DNA of 64,000 nucleotides. It comes from Arabidopsis thaliana (lineage: Eukaryota; Streptophyta; Magnoliopsida; Brassicales; Brassicaceae). Made by a program: the position numbers and the translations under genes. Below are positions 32,513 to 45,321 of this stretch, one piece after another (within the stretch, counting starts at the first letter, position 1; each line of letters starts with the position of its first letter). The notes under the pieces are model-generated. The model searched no databases, was not told where the DNA came from, and saw only the letters and a list, made by a program, of their open reading frames with translations. The stretch is from contig NC_003070.9 of the NCBI RefSeq assembly GCF_000001735.4, positions 2,294,001 through 2,358,000 of the forward strand. The letters run 5' to 3'.

Positions 32513-33319
32513 TTTTGATGATTTCTTCGTTCACAACTAACAAAACTTACTACTACCAAAGTTTTGAAATGGACAAATTTTTAGTGTTATAAGCTGCAAA
32601 TGGAATTAATCATGGTGACGTCTACGTATAAATTTTGTTTTAAAAACTTAAACTTTTGCCATGGTTTTATCTAACGAATAATAACAGCTAACCACTGGTA
32701 TAATATCCATATAAAATAAATCAAGACGTTAGTGGTTGATTATAAAATTTTTGAAATGAAAAATATGCAACCAGGTTATATACTCTCTATATTTTAAAAA
32801 TCTCGATTCATTTGTTCACTTTTGCTTATATTCGTGGTTTGATTCTGACACGATCGGTGACTTTGCCATATATGAATATGACATCCCTTCACACACACGG
32901 TAATAACTCATTTTCTCAGGTTAATCTACTATAGGTGTGCTTGATGATAACCAATTAGAATCAATCAGTTCTACTAATTTCCACTTGCAAACCTTTTTTA
33001 TAAAATTTAAACATGACACACACTTGTCAGATTTTATAATTCCACTTGAGAAAAGTCTTACCATAATCAAATTATTAGACAAATTATTTCGAATTTGGTT
33101 AGAAGATCGGTCCAACTCAATAGGTGGCTTATTGTTATTGGTATGTGAACGTTGACATATTTCCCGTTATGATCCGCCCCAAGCAGAAATATAAGTTAAT
33201 AAATAATTATTTAACAATTCATCCGTTTTTTATATCCAAAGGTTTGATTTGGCATGTTTTATATTGCAAGTACATTGGCAATTCGTAATCCTTTTTTTTT
33301 TTTGGACAGAGGTGGGAAA
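32513..33319. promoter_or_regulatory. Shared divergent promoter of the two receptor kinases
   Basis: These 807 bp separate the start codons of two head-to-head receptor-kinase paralogues. The interval must hold both promoters and 5' UTRs. It contains several TTGAC/GTCAA W-box cores (for example GTTGACA near 33150), the usual WRKY core in defence genes. That is frequent by chance in AT-rich DNA. No gene is seen. Confidence 0.55.
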
Positions 33320-36300
33320 ATGAAAAACCTCCGTGGACTTCTATTGGCCTTCCTAGTTTTGTCTTTAGGCATTTCCGATTTTCTTCGAGCACAAGATCAA
33401 CAAGGTATAACTTTTTTTGTTTCAGGTTTTCTTCTTTTAACTTTGACTAAACATGTTTCCTATCACAATTTAGTCATTAATTCAGTTTCCAAACTTATTT
33501 TTTTACCAAATTATTTCTCTGTTTTTTTTCTTTTGCCTTTATCAGGATTCATCAGTTTGGATTGCGGGTTGCAAGCCGATGAGTCTCCTTATACCGAACC
33601 ATTAACAAAGTTAACATTCACATCAGACGCCGATTTCATCAAAAGTGGAAAAAGCGGCAAGATTCAAAATGTTCCGGGGATGGAGTATATAAAGCCATAC
33701 ACGGTTTTGAGATATTTTCCAGATGGAGTACGAAACTGTTATACTCTTATCGTCATACAAGGCACAAACTATCTGATCGTAGCCATGTTTACTTATGGAA
33801 ACTACGATAATCTTAACACACACCCAAAGTTCGACCTTTATCTTGGTCCAAATATATGGACCACGGTCGATTTGCAAAGAAATGTAAACGGAACAAGGGC
33901 GGAAATCATTCACATACCAAGGTCAACTTCTTTGCAGATTTGTCTTGTTAAGACGGGAACAACTACGCCGCTAATATCAGCTTTAGAACTACGACCATTG
34001 AGAAATAATACTTATATTCCTCAATCTGGTTCCCTCAAGACATTGTTCCGCGTCCATTTGACTGATTCCAAAGAAACTGTTCGGTAAGCCAACTCAAAAC
34101 CAATTGGTAATGAATAGATTGGTTTCCACTGGATACACTGTTCGGTAATACTTTCCATCCTTTCTCTTCAGGTATCCAGAAGATGTCCATGATCGTCTTT
34201 GGAGTCCATTTTTCATGCCGGAATGGAGACTGTTAAGAACAAGTCTCACGGTCAACACTTCTGATGATAACGGCTATGACATACCGGAAGACGTAGTGGT
34301 TACGGCAGCCACACCTGCAAATGTGAGTTCACCATTAACCATTTCTTGGAATTTGGAAACACCTGACGACTTAGTTTATGCATACCTCCACGTCGCTGAG
34401 ATCCAATCCTTAAGGGAAAATGATACCAGGGAATTCAACATTAGCGCAGGCCAAGATGTTAACTATGGACCTGTTAGTCCTGACGAGTTTCTAGTGGGTA
34501 CTCTATTCAATACATCACCAGTTAAATGTGAAGGAGGGACATGCCATTTGCAACTAATAAAAACTCCAAAATCAACTCTCCCTCCCCTCCTCAATGCTAT
34601 TGAGGCTTTTATAACAGTGGAGTTTCCGCAGTCTGAAACTAATGCAAATGACGGTATGTCAGCAAAATCTGAGTATATATATACTTTTTTGTATATACTT
34701 AAGTGTTTTCATTCTGTTATTGTGTGTTAGTCCTTGCTATCAAGAGCATAGAAACAAGCTATGGATTAAGTAGAATTAGTTGGCAAGGAGATCCATGTGT
34801 TCCTCAACAATTATTGTGGGATGGTCTTACCTGCGAGTACACCAATATGTCTACACCACCAAGAATCCATTCCTTGTACGTCCATGGCTATTCGTAACAT
34901 TAAAACAGTTTTTTGTTAAGCTCTGCATTTCGTAACATCTTACACTTTAAATGTGTGTTATGATCTTTAATTACCACCAGAGACTTGTCCTCAAGTGAAC
35001 TAACTGGAATTATAGTTCCTGAGATCCAAAATCTTACGGAGCTTAAAAAATTGTAAGTATGAACACATTGCCAATTTTTTATCAAGGTCAAACACATACT
35101 CTGTTTTACCTGAATACTCTGTTTTACTTGAATACTCTGTTTATCAAGGCCAAACATATAATCAATTAATTCATTTTTGCATATGATAGGGACTTTTCAA
35201 ATAATAATCTAACAGGTGGAGTACCTGAATTTCTAGCCAAAATGAAATCATTGTTAGTCATGTAAGTTACTTGGTCACTCATATGAATCACATTGCCAAT
35301 TTATTATCCGAGTCTGTTGATGTTTATTTTTTACCTAGGCAGAAACTTAAGCGGAAACAACCTTAGTGGATCAGTCCCTCAAGCTCTTCTCAACAAAGTG
35401 AAAAATGGGTTGAAGTTGAAGTAAGATCTTCTCAACTATATTTAGTCTTCAATAGTTGATGGTCATTGAAATATGATATCTTAATTTGCAGTATGTCTTC
35501 ACTAACACTTGATTAGCTTGTTTACAATACTAGCATTCAGGGAAATCCAAACCTATGTTTTTCCAGTTCATGCAACAAAAAGAAAAATAGCATCATGTTA
35601 CCAGTTGTTGCATCACTTGCTTCTTTGGCTGCTATAATAGCAATGATCGCTCTGCTTTTTGTTTGTATTAAAAGACGCTCATCAAGCAGAAAAGGTATCT
35701 GTATCAAATTCATCAAACCAGAAATATTATTGTATGCATACATAATTATAAAGTGATTTCTAATTATTTGTGTATGGTTCTAGGTCCATCACCAAGCCAA
35801 CAATCAATAGAAACAATAAAGAAAAGATATACATATGCCGAAGTTCTTGCCATGACAAAGAAATTTGAAAGGGTTTTGGGTAAAGGAGGATTTGGAATGG
35901 TCTATCATGGTTATATAAATGGTACTGAAGAAGTAGCGGTCAAGCTACTCTCTCCATCATCAGCTCAAGGCTATAAAGAGTTCAAAACAGAGGTTTCTTT
36001 GGCACCCTTATGAATTTTTATACATTTTTGTAAGGCTAAGTTGACGTATATTATATATTGTACATATTTGGATAGGTAGAACTTCTTCTAAGGGTTTACC
36101 ACACAAATCTGGTAAGTCTTGTTGGATACTGTGATGAAAAAGATCATCTGGCCCTCATCTACCAGTACATGGTCAATGGCGATTTGAAAAAACATTTTTC
36201 AGGTAACACATGTATATTCTCATGCATATATCATGACAGAAATGCATCGTGTTGATATGTGACATTCATGTCTATGCTAATACATGCAGGTAGCTCCATC

Positions 36301-37096
36301 ATTAGCTGGGTTGATAGACTAAACATAGCTGTTGATGCAGCGTCAGGTTCGTCATTTTCATTTCCTTTTAACACCACTTGATCAAACTTTCTATTGTTTT
36401 GTTAAACACCAAAGAACTTTGGAGACAGGTTTGGAGTACTTGCATATTGGTTGCAAACCGCTGATAGTTCATAGAGATGTAAAAAGTTCTAACATACTAT
36501 TGGACGATCAATTACAAGCTAAGCTTGCAGATTTTGGGCTTTCTAGATCTTTTCCCATTGGGGATGAATCTCATGTGTCTACACTTGTTGCTGGAACATT
36601 TGGATACCTTGATCATGAGTAAGAATTTTAGCTCTTTCTGAAAACTATCTTCTCTACCGGTTAAAACAAAAGAATCATAATCATTTCGTCTTGCAGATAC
36701 TACCAAACTAATAGGTTGTCTGAGAAGAGTGATGTCTACAGTTTTGGTGTTGTACTGCTAGAAATTATTACAAACAAACCGGTGATCGATCATAACCGCG
36801 ACATGCCTCACATAGCAGAATGGGTGAAACTTATGCTTACTAGAGGAGACATTAGCAATATTATGGATCCTAAACTTCAAGGGGTCTATGACTCTGGTTC
36901 TGCATGGAAAGCTCTTGAATTAGCAATGACATGTGTGAATCCTTCTTCCTTGAAAAGACCCAACATGTCCCATGTTGTTCATGAGCTGAAGGAGTGTCTG
37001 GTATCTGAAAACAACAGGACAAGAGACATAGACACATCGAGATCCATGGACATTAACTTAAGCTTTGGCACAGATGTGAACCCCAAGGCACGTTAG
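33320..37096 (+). CDS. Malectin-like LRR receptor kinase (871 aa)
   Basis: This is a paralogue of 28709-32512. Exons are 33320-33404, 33546-34083, 34172-34653, 34731-34875, 34981-35052, 35190-35261, 35343-35420, 35534-35694, 35784-35992, 36076-36202, 36290-36346, 36429-36618 and 36697-37096, giving 871 residues. The second exon is 538 bp in both genes, and the LRR exons are again 72, 72 and 78 bp. It has a signal peptide ([20 protein letters not shown]), a malectin-like domain, WQGDPCVP, LRRs, a membrane segment near residues 512-536 ([20 protein letters not shown] onward) and a kinase with [27 protein letters not shown] and DFGLSRSF. It is unusual in reading [11 protein letters not shown] where the family has LDPEY. 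It is convergent with APK1A, 272 bp away. Confidence 0.95.
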
Positions 37097-37368
37097 TCTT
37101 TTACTCTTTACTTTGCAGCATTCATAACAAGCAGATATGCGAACGAACTTATCATTATGTTGATGAATCCTCATGTTACAAAGATCAAAATTAAATGTTT
37201 GTCGTAGTGTAATGAGAGGTGAACTGTATTTAAACAGAATTCTTACATTAAGAGAGACAAAAACTGTACATCCAGATTCCATTCTCAGGACATGATATAG
37301 GAACTTCATGTCCTGCAAATGTTTTACCAAGAACACTGAACACAGACCCAGGACGTGTTTAACCCTAT

Positions 37369-39210
37369 TCAAACATACAGTGGCGAGGCTGATGGGCGAG
37401 GATAAGCAACAACTGTACTGCCAACAGCAGTCTGTCGAGCAAAACCTGCATTCACTTTTTTGCTGACAACACTGTCACTTCTCCTACGCATTCTTCTATC
37501 TGTTTTATCCATATTTCCTCCTATAGCAGCATTTAAAGACTGAATGTGTTCGAGGTGCGAAACAACCTCGCTCATGTTTGGTCTCAGCTTAATCTCTGTG
37601 GTGAGACATCTCAGAGACAGAGTAGCCACTTTACATGCTTCTTCCATAGAGTACTGGTCCTGAAGACGATTATCAATGACTCGGAATATCTTTCTTTTGT
37701 TTACGAGGTATGGTTTAGCCCACTCCACAAGGTTCCTCTCTCCAGATGGGCGGTTCTTGTCCACTGCTCGACGACCAGACAACAGCTCCAGAAGGACAAC
37801 CCCGAAGCTATAGACATCACTCTTTGTTGTTAGATGACCTAAGGAAAATGTAAAGTGATCATTCATATGAAGAAGCCAATTCCAGAAAACAAAGATTTGA
37901 CCAAAAAGGATCCGACACTTACCGGTTGCAAGGTATTCAGGAGCTGCATATCCGTGTGTACCCATGACTCGTGTAGAGACATGACTTTTATCACCTATTG
38001 GCCCATCCTTAGCCAACCCAAAATCAGAAAGCTTTGCGTTGTACTCCTGAGATTATGTACCAGAAATTTTCCATCATAAAGCTTAAAACTTTTGCAGTTC
38101 TGTCATGGCAATCATATCAAGTTATTAACAATGAGTAAAAGTTTAAATTACCGAGTCAAGAAGGATATTAGAAGTCTTGAAATCTCGGTATATCACTCTT
38201 GTCTCGGAACTGTGAAGAAAAGCAAGTCCCTTTGCAGCACCAAGAGCAACTTTCAACCGAAGTTTCCAAGATAACGGTTGGAAGTACAAACCTCCTGTAA
38301 CCCAAGAAAAACAAACCTGAATATTCACAAACGTCATAACAAAGCTTTAAGTTTGACCTCAGCCTGGGATTAGACTTAAGAGTAAGGACGACATACTCCT
38401 GAAAAGATGATTCTCCAAGCTACCCCGAGGCATGAACTCGTAAACAAGAAGACGGTGCTCATCCTCTAGGCAATAACCAATCAGCTTCACAAGGTGACGG
38501 TGAGAAAACTGACCAAGGTAATTCACTTCAGCCTGCAAAATCATCAAAACTGAAGATTAATGAAAAACAAACAAGAACCAAAATTGGCATATTTTAACTT
38601 ATAGCATTATTACCAGCCACTCCTGGTGACCTTGCCAACCATCTTGGTTAAGCTTTTTGACGGCAATAACCAAACCCGTGCCTGGTCTTGAGGCAGTGAG
38701 AGACTTCTCATCAATCCATCCTTTGAAAACACAACCGAATCCACCTTCACCAAGCACACTGTCTGGTCTAAAATTCCTGGTTGCTGATTTAAGCTCAGCA
38801 AAGCTAAAACTCTTGAGATTTGGAGACTGTAAGATCTCACCCTCAGTTCGAGGGCTTGGTCTTACAGACACAGACGAAGCCTTGCTCCCAAGACTTCCTA
38901 TATCTTTGGCGTCATACTTCGTACTCGCTCCTAAGCCAACCAAATAAGAACAAAAAAAGTATTAGTTTCGTCATACATTCGAACCAAATCTGACAGAAAC
39001 ACCTAAAACCCTAACCTCAGATTGGAAAAATCAAAACTTTAAGGTAATGAAACAACAAATCTAAGTACTTTGCCTTGACAGAATAACAGAGGAACAGAAG
39101 CCAAAAGATTCCTACGAGAAGGCTCATAGTTTGTGATAGGAAAAAGCATTTGAAGTAATGTGTTTACCTGAGCTCTCAGCTTTGACCTGAGCACTCAAGC
39201 AAATCCCCAT
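37369..39210 (-). CDS. APK1A: Receptor-like cytoplasmic kinase, RLCK-VII (410 aa)
   Basis: This is a cytoplasmic Ser/Thr protein kinase of the PBS1-like RLCK-VII family, which relays signals from receptor kinases at the plasma membrane. Exons (minus) are 39168-39210, 38614-38930, 38397-38532, 38152-38294, 37923-38046 and 37369-37838, giving 410 residues. The N-terminus MGICLSAQ has Gly2 and Cys4, a myristoylation/palmitoylation pattern for membrane attachment. Kinase motifs are [31 protein letters not shown] (YRD in place of HRD, usual in this family), DFGLAK and [11 protein letters not shown]. The C-terminus is basic, then ends [10 protein letters not shown] recognise it as APK1A (also called PBL9). 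It neighbours the receptor-kinase pair, but the sequence shows no functional link. Confidence 0.96.
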
Positions 39211-40821
39211 GATTGAGTAATTTCAGAGAGAGAGGGAACCAAGTTGGACACGCTTCTGCAATCTTCTCACAATATATCACACTTGAAGATAAGAAAAAGG
39301 TAGAAACTTTTAATCAATGGAAGCTGGAAAAGATGAGAAGGAAATCAAATTGGTTTAAAGGAAAAGATTTGACAACTAGTAACAACCCCAAAAATGTATG
39401 CACACTTTAAAGCATATGACCAAGTTCATCAAATCTCTTTTGCCGATTTAAGTAACCTAACAACTAACACATGAAGAAATAATTAAAGACAAATTCTTAC
39501 TCACCTTTTTTTTTTATCTTCTTTGTTCTGAGCCAAGAGATTGAGAGAAGAGAGTGTGTGAGAAAAGCCTTGTAGTTGGGTGGTAGCATTAATGGCGGAT
39601 CGGTCCCGCCTTTCTTTGTTTCTCTTTCTTTCTATCAGAAATCAAAAATTATCCCCACTTTTTATTATTGTTGTCATTTCTCTAAATCGTTTTCGTTTTA
39701 GCCTTTTTGGTACTACAAAAAAAGAAGATATGATGATGAAGTCAGCATAGAAAAGATTAAGCCCTTCACATCACAGAAGCGTGTTCAATCGCTCTCAGCC
39801 GTTGGATCTGACGTTAACATTGTATTGTAGTCCTCCATGTTAAAGCTCCAGCTAGAGGACTTAGGCTTGGCTCGGTGCGGCTCACTTAACGTTAAGCTCG
39901 TAACGTTAATGCAAAAACCAGTGTCTTGAAAATTCGGATTAGTATAGGCTTTATTCAAATATCCTTTTCTATAAGATTTAAAATTATTTAAATGAATTTG
40001 TAGCTACTAAAATAAAATAAACAAAATATGATTTTTTCTACATAATTAGTATTATTTGCATATGTGAAAAGAAAAAGAAGTATTATTTGCATGATGGAAT
40101 GAGACAATGTCCGTGAGTATTAAGAGCATCTTTCCAGCTAAACCCTACGTACGTTGGTTCATTCATTCAGATTATTTTTCTTTTTCGTGTATCATGCATG
40201 GGATACTATCGTTGATTATTACACTTTGATGAAAACCACAACATGTGTGTGATGGTTCGTTGAAATTTGAATAAAATACAAAACTTAATTCATTAGGGGA
40301 CTGGGCCCGTTCTATACTCGTATATCGTCCACAAGTTTTGAGGTCTTCTTCGATAAGAATTAACATATTATTAAATCCAGAGAGGAGACCGACAAAGATT
40401 GTCATTGACTCGATGGTTAGTCCTACATATATCTTTTAAGAAAATTGACTAACGCAACTTCAATAATCTTACAGATGCTGCTGCCTTATGTATGGATTTG
40501 AATTATGCTCACGAGTTAAAAACACTTTACACTTATTATTCACTATAATTTCTCTAAGGACAACAATAATGCCTCATTGTTGAGCTTTTCTTCGCCTTGT
40601 ATTGCTTTTTTTTTTACCATTGTAAAGTTTATTTGCCTTTCTAACTTAACTGTCAAATTTTGATGATCGAGATTTTTTGGTCGGATTTTATCCTCTCACA
40701 AATCGCCGAATTTGATTGCTATTCATGAAATTCAAATTATGGAAACTTGAGTTGAGATAGAAAAAGTTTCCAAACCCGAATAAAATAATATATACGGTAA
40801 CTTTATTTAACAATGCAAGTA
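39211..40821. other. Intergenic between APK1A and tRNA-Ala
   Basis: The start holds the APK1A 5' UTR and promoter. A 5' UTR intron is possible upstream of 39210, as a GT-rich donor context lies near 39500. The rest is AT-rich and without a supported gene. Confidence 0.5.
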
Positions 40822-40894
40822 GGGGATGTAGCTCAGATGGTAGAGCGCTCGCTTAGCATGCGAGAGGTACGGGGATCGATACCCCGCATCTCCA
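40822..40894 (+). tRNA. tRNA-Ala (AGC)
   Basis: This is a 73-base tRNA with the discriminator A at 40894 and no encoded CCA. The acceptor stem GGGGATG pairs with CATCTCC with one G-U pair. The D-arm (GCTC..GAGC), anticodon arm with CTTAGCATG (anticodon AGC, alanine) and T-arm CGGGG ATCGATA CCCCG are intact. The A and B box regions (TAGCTCAGATGG and GGATCGATACC) are present. There is no intron. A T6 run follows at 40903-40908. Confidence 0.97.
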
Positions 40895-40902
40895 TCTTAG
40901 CA

Positions 40903-40908
40903 TTTTTT
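40903..40908 (+). terminator. Pol III T-run terminator of tRNA-Ala
   Basis: Six consecutive T residues start nine bases after the mature tRNA 3' end, the standard RNA polymerase III stop. Confidence 0.8.
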
Positions 40909-41233
40909 AATGTTTTTAAATGTGTTTTTACTCTTAAACAAATTCTGTTAGCTTTGAAAACAATGGAAGATTATGATGGAGATGTGGACATGCGGTGATA
41001 AAAGAAAGAGAACATCTTTGAGTAGCAATTGTAAATTGAGAAATACGTTGTTATGATTTTTTATTTTTTTTAGGTAAAATGTGAAAAAATTTAAGATTTT
41101 ATTACGATACTAAATAACTTAAAACAATTTGATGTTGTATTTTATGAAAAGAAATTTGTCAACCAAACAAAATGAAGGATATTTGGATCCGATAGTAACG
41201 ATTGATATACAGAATTTAGTGGCATAAAAACTA

Positions 41234-41493
41234 CTCCCTCTGTTTCTAATTAAATGTAATTTAAAGGGTTTTTTATTTTTTCAATATAAATGTTGTTTTG
41301 ATTTTTCTATGCAAACATTAAATGTATTTAATAGATTTTAACCAATTATATTTTATATTATATTTTTTTATTGGTTGAATTAGTTATAATTAATAATGTT
41401 TTTGTAGAAAAAAAATAAATTAAATGAAATTTATATGTTTTCTTAATTTGTATGCAAAAACCTTAAACTACAAATATTGAGAAAGAGAAAGAG
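41234..41493. mobile_element. Stowaway-like MITE (260 bp)
   Basis: The element starts CTCCCTCTGTTTCT and ends AGAAAGAGAAAGAG, imperfect terminal inverted repeats of the plant Stowaway (Tc1/mariner-derived) type. It is flanked by TA on both sides (41232-41233 and 41494-41495), the expected target-site duplication. Subterminal stretches also pair, for example GTAATTTAAAGG near the left end with CCTTAAACTAC near the right. It has no coding capacity and is AT-rich, as expected for a MITE. Confidence 0.75.
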
Positions 41494-42648
41494 TATTAAT
41501 TTAGAAATAAATCTAGTTATATACAGAGTTATTAATTCCCAATAATTTTTGAAGAAACGAACAAGTAGTTCCTATATAATCGACGGGAGAACATGGCATA
41601 CTCTTTTTCCTTCTTTTTTTTTATTAAAAAATATGTAAATCCAACCGTCGACAATATTTTTTTGTTTATATAGAAAAAGAGTTTTGATGTAATTTACCAT
41701 TTTGTCTGATTTTGGATGTGACAGTGTGAACGAATATTCGACGGTTTGACTTTTGCTAGTTTGACCCATCGGAGGGACCCCAGAGAGACAAAGGTCCAAT
41801 GTCCACGCAAAAGCATGTCCGCCACGTGGTGTCGCGTCGGTACAAAGCTGCTTTAGGTGCACGGCTCAACCAACCAACCAACGTACGCGACTAGCTCAGC
41901 TCCCTTCGAGCCCGTGACCAAGTAAGTTAACTGTATACAAAAATCCAGCAACAGCATTTCCCATAGCCAATATACATTACCTCTTCTACCGTTGAATCAT
42001 GTTGCTCACGAAACCTCTATTACTTTTTTTGCCTTTCTTCCAGCTCAAAAATGATTTCCCCATCACCATCTTTGGGCTTGTTCTCAGCTTTTTCGGCCCA
42101 TATGAATTCACCAAATTTTATTTCTATTTTCAGGCTAGGCCCAACTTAACCCAAATGAATAAATAATAATGAAGCCATATGCCCAATTGGCCCAATGCTC
42201 CTCCTTCACGATGGCAAGTGACTCAATTTTTACAACGGTGGTAAACGAACGAAGCCAATGCGATCTTCGATTTATTCCGCCGGGATCTCAGATTCAGAGA
42301 CTATGAGAGATGGGAAAATGTTTTTCCTTGCTTTGAATGGTGCGAGAAGAATTTTGGGGTTTTCTTAATGAAAACTTAAACATTTGTAAAGAGAGTGATC
42401 AAGACGACGATGACAAATAAGAAGAAAAACAAGAGTACATGGCTCATCGTTACTTCTCTTTAATGGCTTGTTCAACTTCTTGCGGGAAATGTTGGGTTAA
42501 CTAATAATACTTTTGCTTTTTTCAAGTCTGATTTTTAATTGTAAGTTTACGAACAACTTCTTAAACTATACTTTTACGAACAACTTCTTAAACCCACAAG
42601 TCACTAACTATCCAATCAATCAAAAAAATTGGAGCAGACTTGATTGTG

Positions 42649-44481
42649 TCAGGGCTTATATTGTTCGACAAGTTTCAACAAACTGTATGACTCAGCATCA
42701 GGCCTAGCTCCACCTAGAACCATCCTCTTGAACAGATTAGGGTCATACACTTTAGCCTTCACATAAGCTTTGAACAGAGCGTTGTACACAAACGCATACC
42801 TATTATACTTTGCATTCTTCACCTCTTCAAACAGTTTCTCTGAGTTCTCTACATCACCTTTCTCTGCAAAACACTCTATGATCGATAGAGTCGTCTCCAG
42901 CCACGGCGTTGAGCTTCCTATGCTTTTGCTCGTCTTTAGATTCAAACCCATCTCAATGTTTTTGAGAGCTTCCTTCATCAGTTTGGCTTTAGCACATCCA
43001 AGAGCAAGATGTCTATACGTTATGGAATTAGGCTTAAACCCGTTTCCTGTCATCTCGCGGAATACACCAATTGCCTTCTCTATCAAACCGTCCTTGCAGT
43101 ATACCGAGAGCAGAGAGTTGAATTGCTCAGTTTCTTTAAGTCCTTTTACGTTTTTCATCTCTAACCAGAGCTCTTCCGCTCTATCAAGGTTCCCTACTCG
43201 AGCAAACGCTTCGGTTGCCAGTAAGTAACTCTTGGATCTAACATGATGAAACCCTCTTATGACATTCCACGTTCTCGCTAGCTCTTTTTCTTTCCCTAAA
43301 CGCCCATATAGAATCATCAATATATCCAAGGTCGACCAATTATCCCCTGTGATAGATTTTTCTATTTCCTCGGTATAGGCTTCTGCAACTGTATACAATC
43401 TCGCAACAGCATGTGCCATAGCCAATATACAGTAAGACACCTCATTTGGCTCAACTCCCGCTTTCTTCATACCATCAAAAGCCTTCAGCACCCCATCGAT
43501 GTTATGTTCATTAGCCTCAAGCTTCATCAAGATATGATACGTTGAGACATGAGGAGTCGCCTTGTCAGCTTTCATGAGCGCAAGGTCTTTTGCTATTAGC
43601 TTTCTTCGTCCGGGAGCAGAGTTGCGAATTATAAGACGGTTGTAGACCAAATGGGAAGTACGGTAACCGAGTTCTCTCATCTTCTTCATATACTCTAGCG
43701 CAAGCCTTATGACACCTTGGTCTAAACAAGCAATCACAAGGTTGTTGTAAAGAAGCTCGTTCTGAAACTCTTGAGGGACACGGGTAAATAGCTTTTCTCC
43801 TTGCGAGACGCCATGAAGTTTGACTGTAAATTCGAGCAAGTAAGAGTACTCTAGCTCACCAAGACGGTAAGGTCTTTCCCTGATTATCCACTCCATCAAC
43901 TGAATCAAACATACCAAAATGTTTCAGCTCACATTCAAGAGTATCTTCATCAAAAGAAACTCATTTCTATCAAGTAGCATTCCCAAATTACTCATCTGAA
44001 TTCAAACTGGCAAAATCACATTGATACAACAATCCTGTACCAAAAAAGTATCTAACTTTTTCTAAACTATTCAGACCCATAAAACTGATTCTTCGTTCAA
44101 AAGAGAGAAGCAAGTAAGAATTCGAACCTCAAGGGCACGTTTGTTTCGTCCGAGTTTCCTCAATCGATTAATGGCGTGATAAACATCTCCACCATGAACT
44201 GGAAACCCATCACCCATCCAGCTCTGTAAAGCAGACCCAACAGTTACGCCCTTCGGAAGCTTCTCGATTCTCAAAGACAAACACTTGTTGGGCTCCTCTT
44301 CTTCTTCCTCCGATCCGATACATGTCTCTTCCGGAGATTTCTTCGAAGATATTAGGGTAGTGAGAAAGCTCGAAGCTTGGAAGTTAGTTTGATTCAACGC
44401 AGGTGAGGCCACGCAAGTTGTTCGACGAATTGCCTGAACGAAATATTCTCGTTGCCTCATGAGAGCAATAATGGATCTCAT
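42649..44481 (-). CDS. Pentatricopeptide repeat protein (534 aa)
   Basis: This is a P-class PPR protein, a family of organellar RNA-binding proteins. Exons (minus) are 44128-44481 and 42649-43899 with a GT-AG intron in phase 0, giving 534 residues. The N-terminus (MRSIIALMRQREYFVQAIRR) is basic and non-acidic, suggesting mitochondrial targeting. The body is a series of degenerate PPR units, for example YNNLVIACLDQGVIRLALEY, STYHILMKLEANEHNIDGVL, FNSLLSVYCKDGLIEKAIGV and VYNALFKAYVKAKVYDPNLF. No E, E+ or DYW domain follows; the protein ends SLLKLVEQYKP. The length and two-exon layout match the small Arabidopsis P-class proteins of this kind. The target RNA is unknown. Confidence 0.93.
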
Positions 44482-44903
44482 CTCTTCTTCTTTTTTGGGA
44501 CCTTACTGGCCCGTAACCTTTTAACATTAACATATAAGGCCCGATAAGAATATGGTTGACTTCTTCTCATATGAATATTTACTTAAATTGTTTATGATTA
44601 ATTTAGCTGATTGAACTTAAATCCTAAATAAAAAACGGAGGAGACATATACAAATCTTAGTAGTCACAAAAGTCAATGTCACATAAATATTTTTTTTACG
44701 TTACATATGAAAACATTACACAATCACACCATTACCATACATAGGAAAATACAAAGCTGGGAAAAGTCAAAGCTTAAGAGAGTTGATACGCAACACAACG
44801 GTCACGTCTTTATTCCAACAACACACACACATCTCTTAGCATAAAACACATATTTTCCCCAATTTTTCTGCCATATATATGATTTTAGACCATAATAATT
44901 TCA
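44482..44903. other. Intergenic between the PPR gene and MT1A
   Basis: This holds the short PPR 5' leader and the MT1A 3' UTR (roughly 44700-44903). Nothing else was seen. Confidence 0.55.
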
Positions 44904-45321
44904 TCAACAGTTACAGTTTGACCCACAGCTGCAGTTTGATCCACAGCTACAGTTGTCGCACTCCTTGTTGTAGTTCTTCTCGCAACTTTACCACACACAA
45001 ATTAATCAAACAAACAAAAAATTAGTAATTAATATGATGAGATTAAAGATTAATCAACCACATGCATCTGATCAGCATATATACAGGATAGGCCCGAAGT
45101 GTTTTGAATCTAAAGTAAACAAAACTAATCTTTTGTGTCTATTCACAAACACAATTGTAAACGAAGTCATAAGAAGAGTTTATTGAATTTTGTACCATGA
45201 AGCTCGAACTACATAGTCTACATATATGCATATAAATGTAAAGAAGAGAGAATCTAGGGGTTTACCTGCAAGAGTCACCACATTTGCAGGAGGAGCCACA
45301 TCCACAGTTAGAATCTGCCAT
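44904..45321 (-). CDS. MT1A: Type 1 metallothionein (45 aa)
   Basis: This is a cysteine-rich cytosolic metal-binding protein involved in copper and zinc/cadmium homeostasis. Exons (minus) are 45266-45321 and 44904-44985, giving 45 residues. The protein has two Cys-rich domains: an N-terminal CGCGSSCKCGDSCSC and a C-terminal CDNCSCGSNCSCGSNCNC, separated by a very short linker (EKNYNKE), as in the Arabidopsis MT1 subclass. The intron falls inside the codon that ends domain 1. It differs from MT1C at two positions (D for G at residue 3, N for S near the C-terminus). It is in divergent inverted arrangement with MT1C. A TATA-like TCTATAAATA lies at 45411-45420 and a CACGTG at 45454-45459. Confidence 0.97.

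Larger units (their letters stand above)
40895..42648. other. Intergenic between tRNA-Ala and the PPR gene
   Basis: This contains the Pol III terminator, a Stowaway-like MITE (41234-41493) and, at 41750-41930, a less AT-rich stretch with CACGTG, TTGAC cores and a CAACC tandem run near 41865-41882. The part near 42240-42420 resembles a plant 5' leader on the plus strand but opens only a 21-codon frame. No gene is supported. Confidence 0.5.

Noticed and set aside
40121-40146. TTAAGAGCATC sequence resembling a Harbinger-type terminal repeat
   Set aside because: No inverted partner within about 600 bp on either side.
42240-42420. Leader-like segment with a 21-codon frame
   Set aside because: Too short, with no downstream exon that I can join with confidence.
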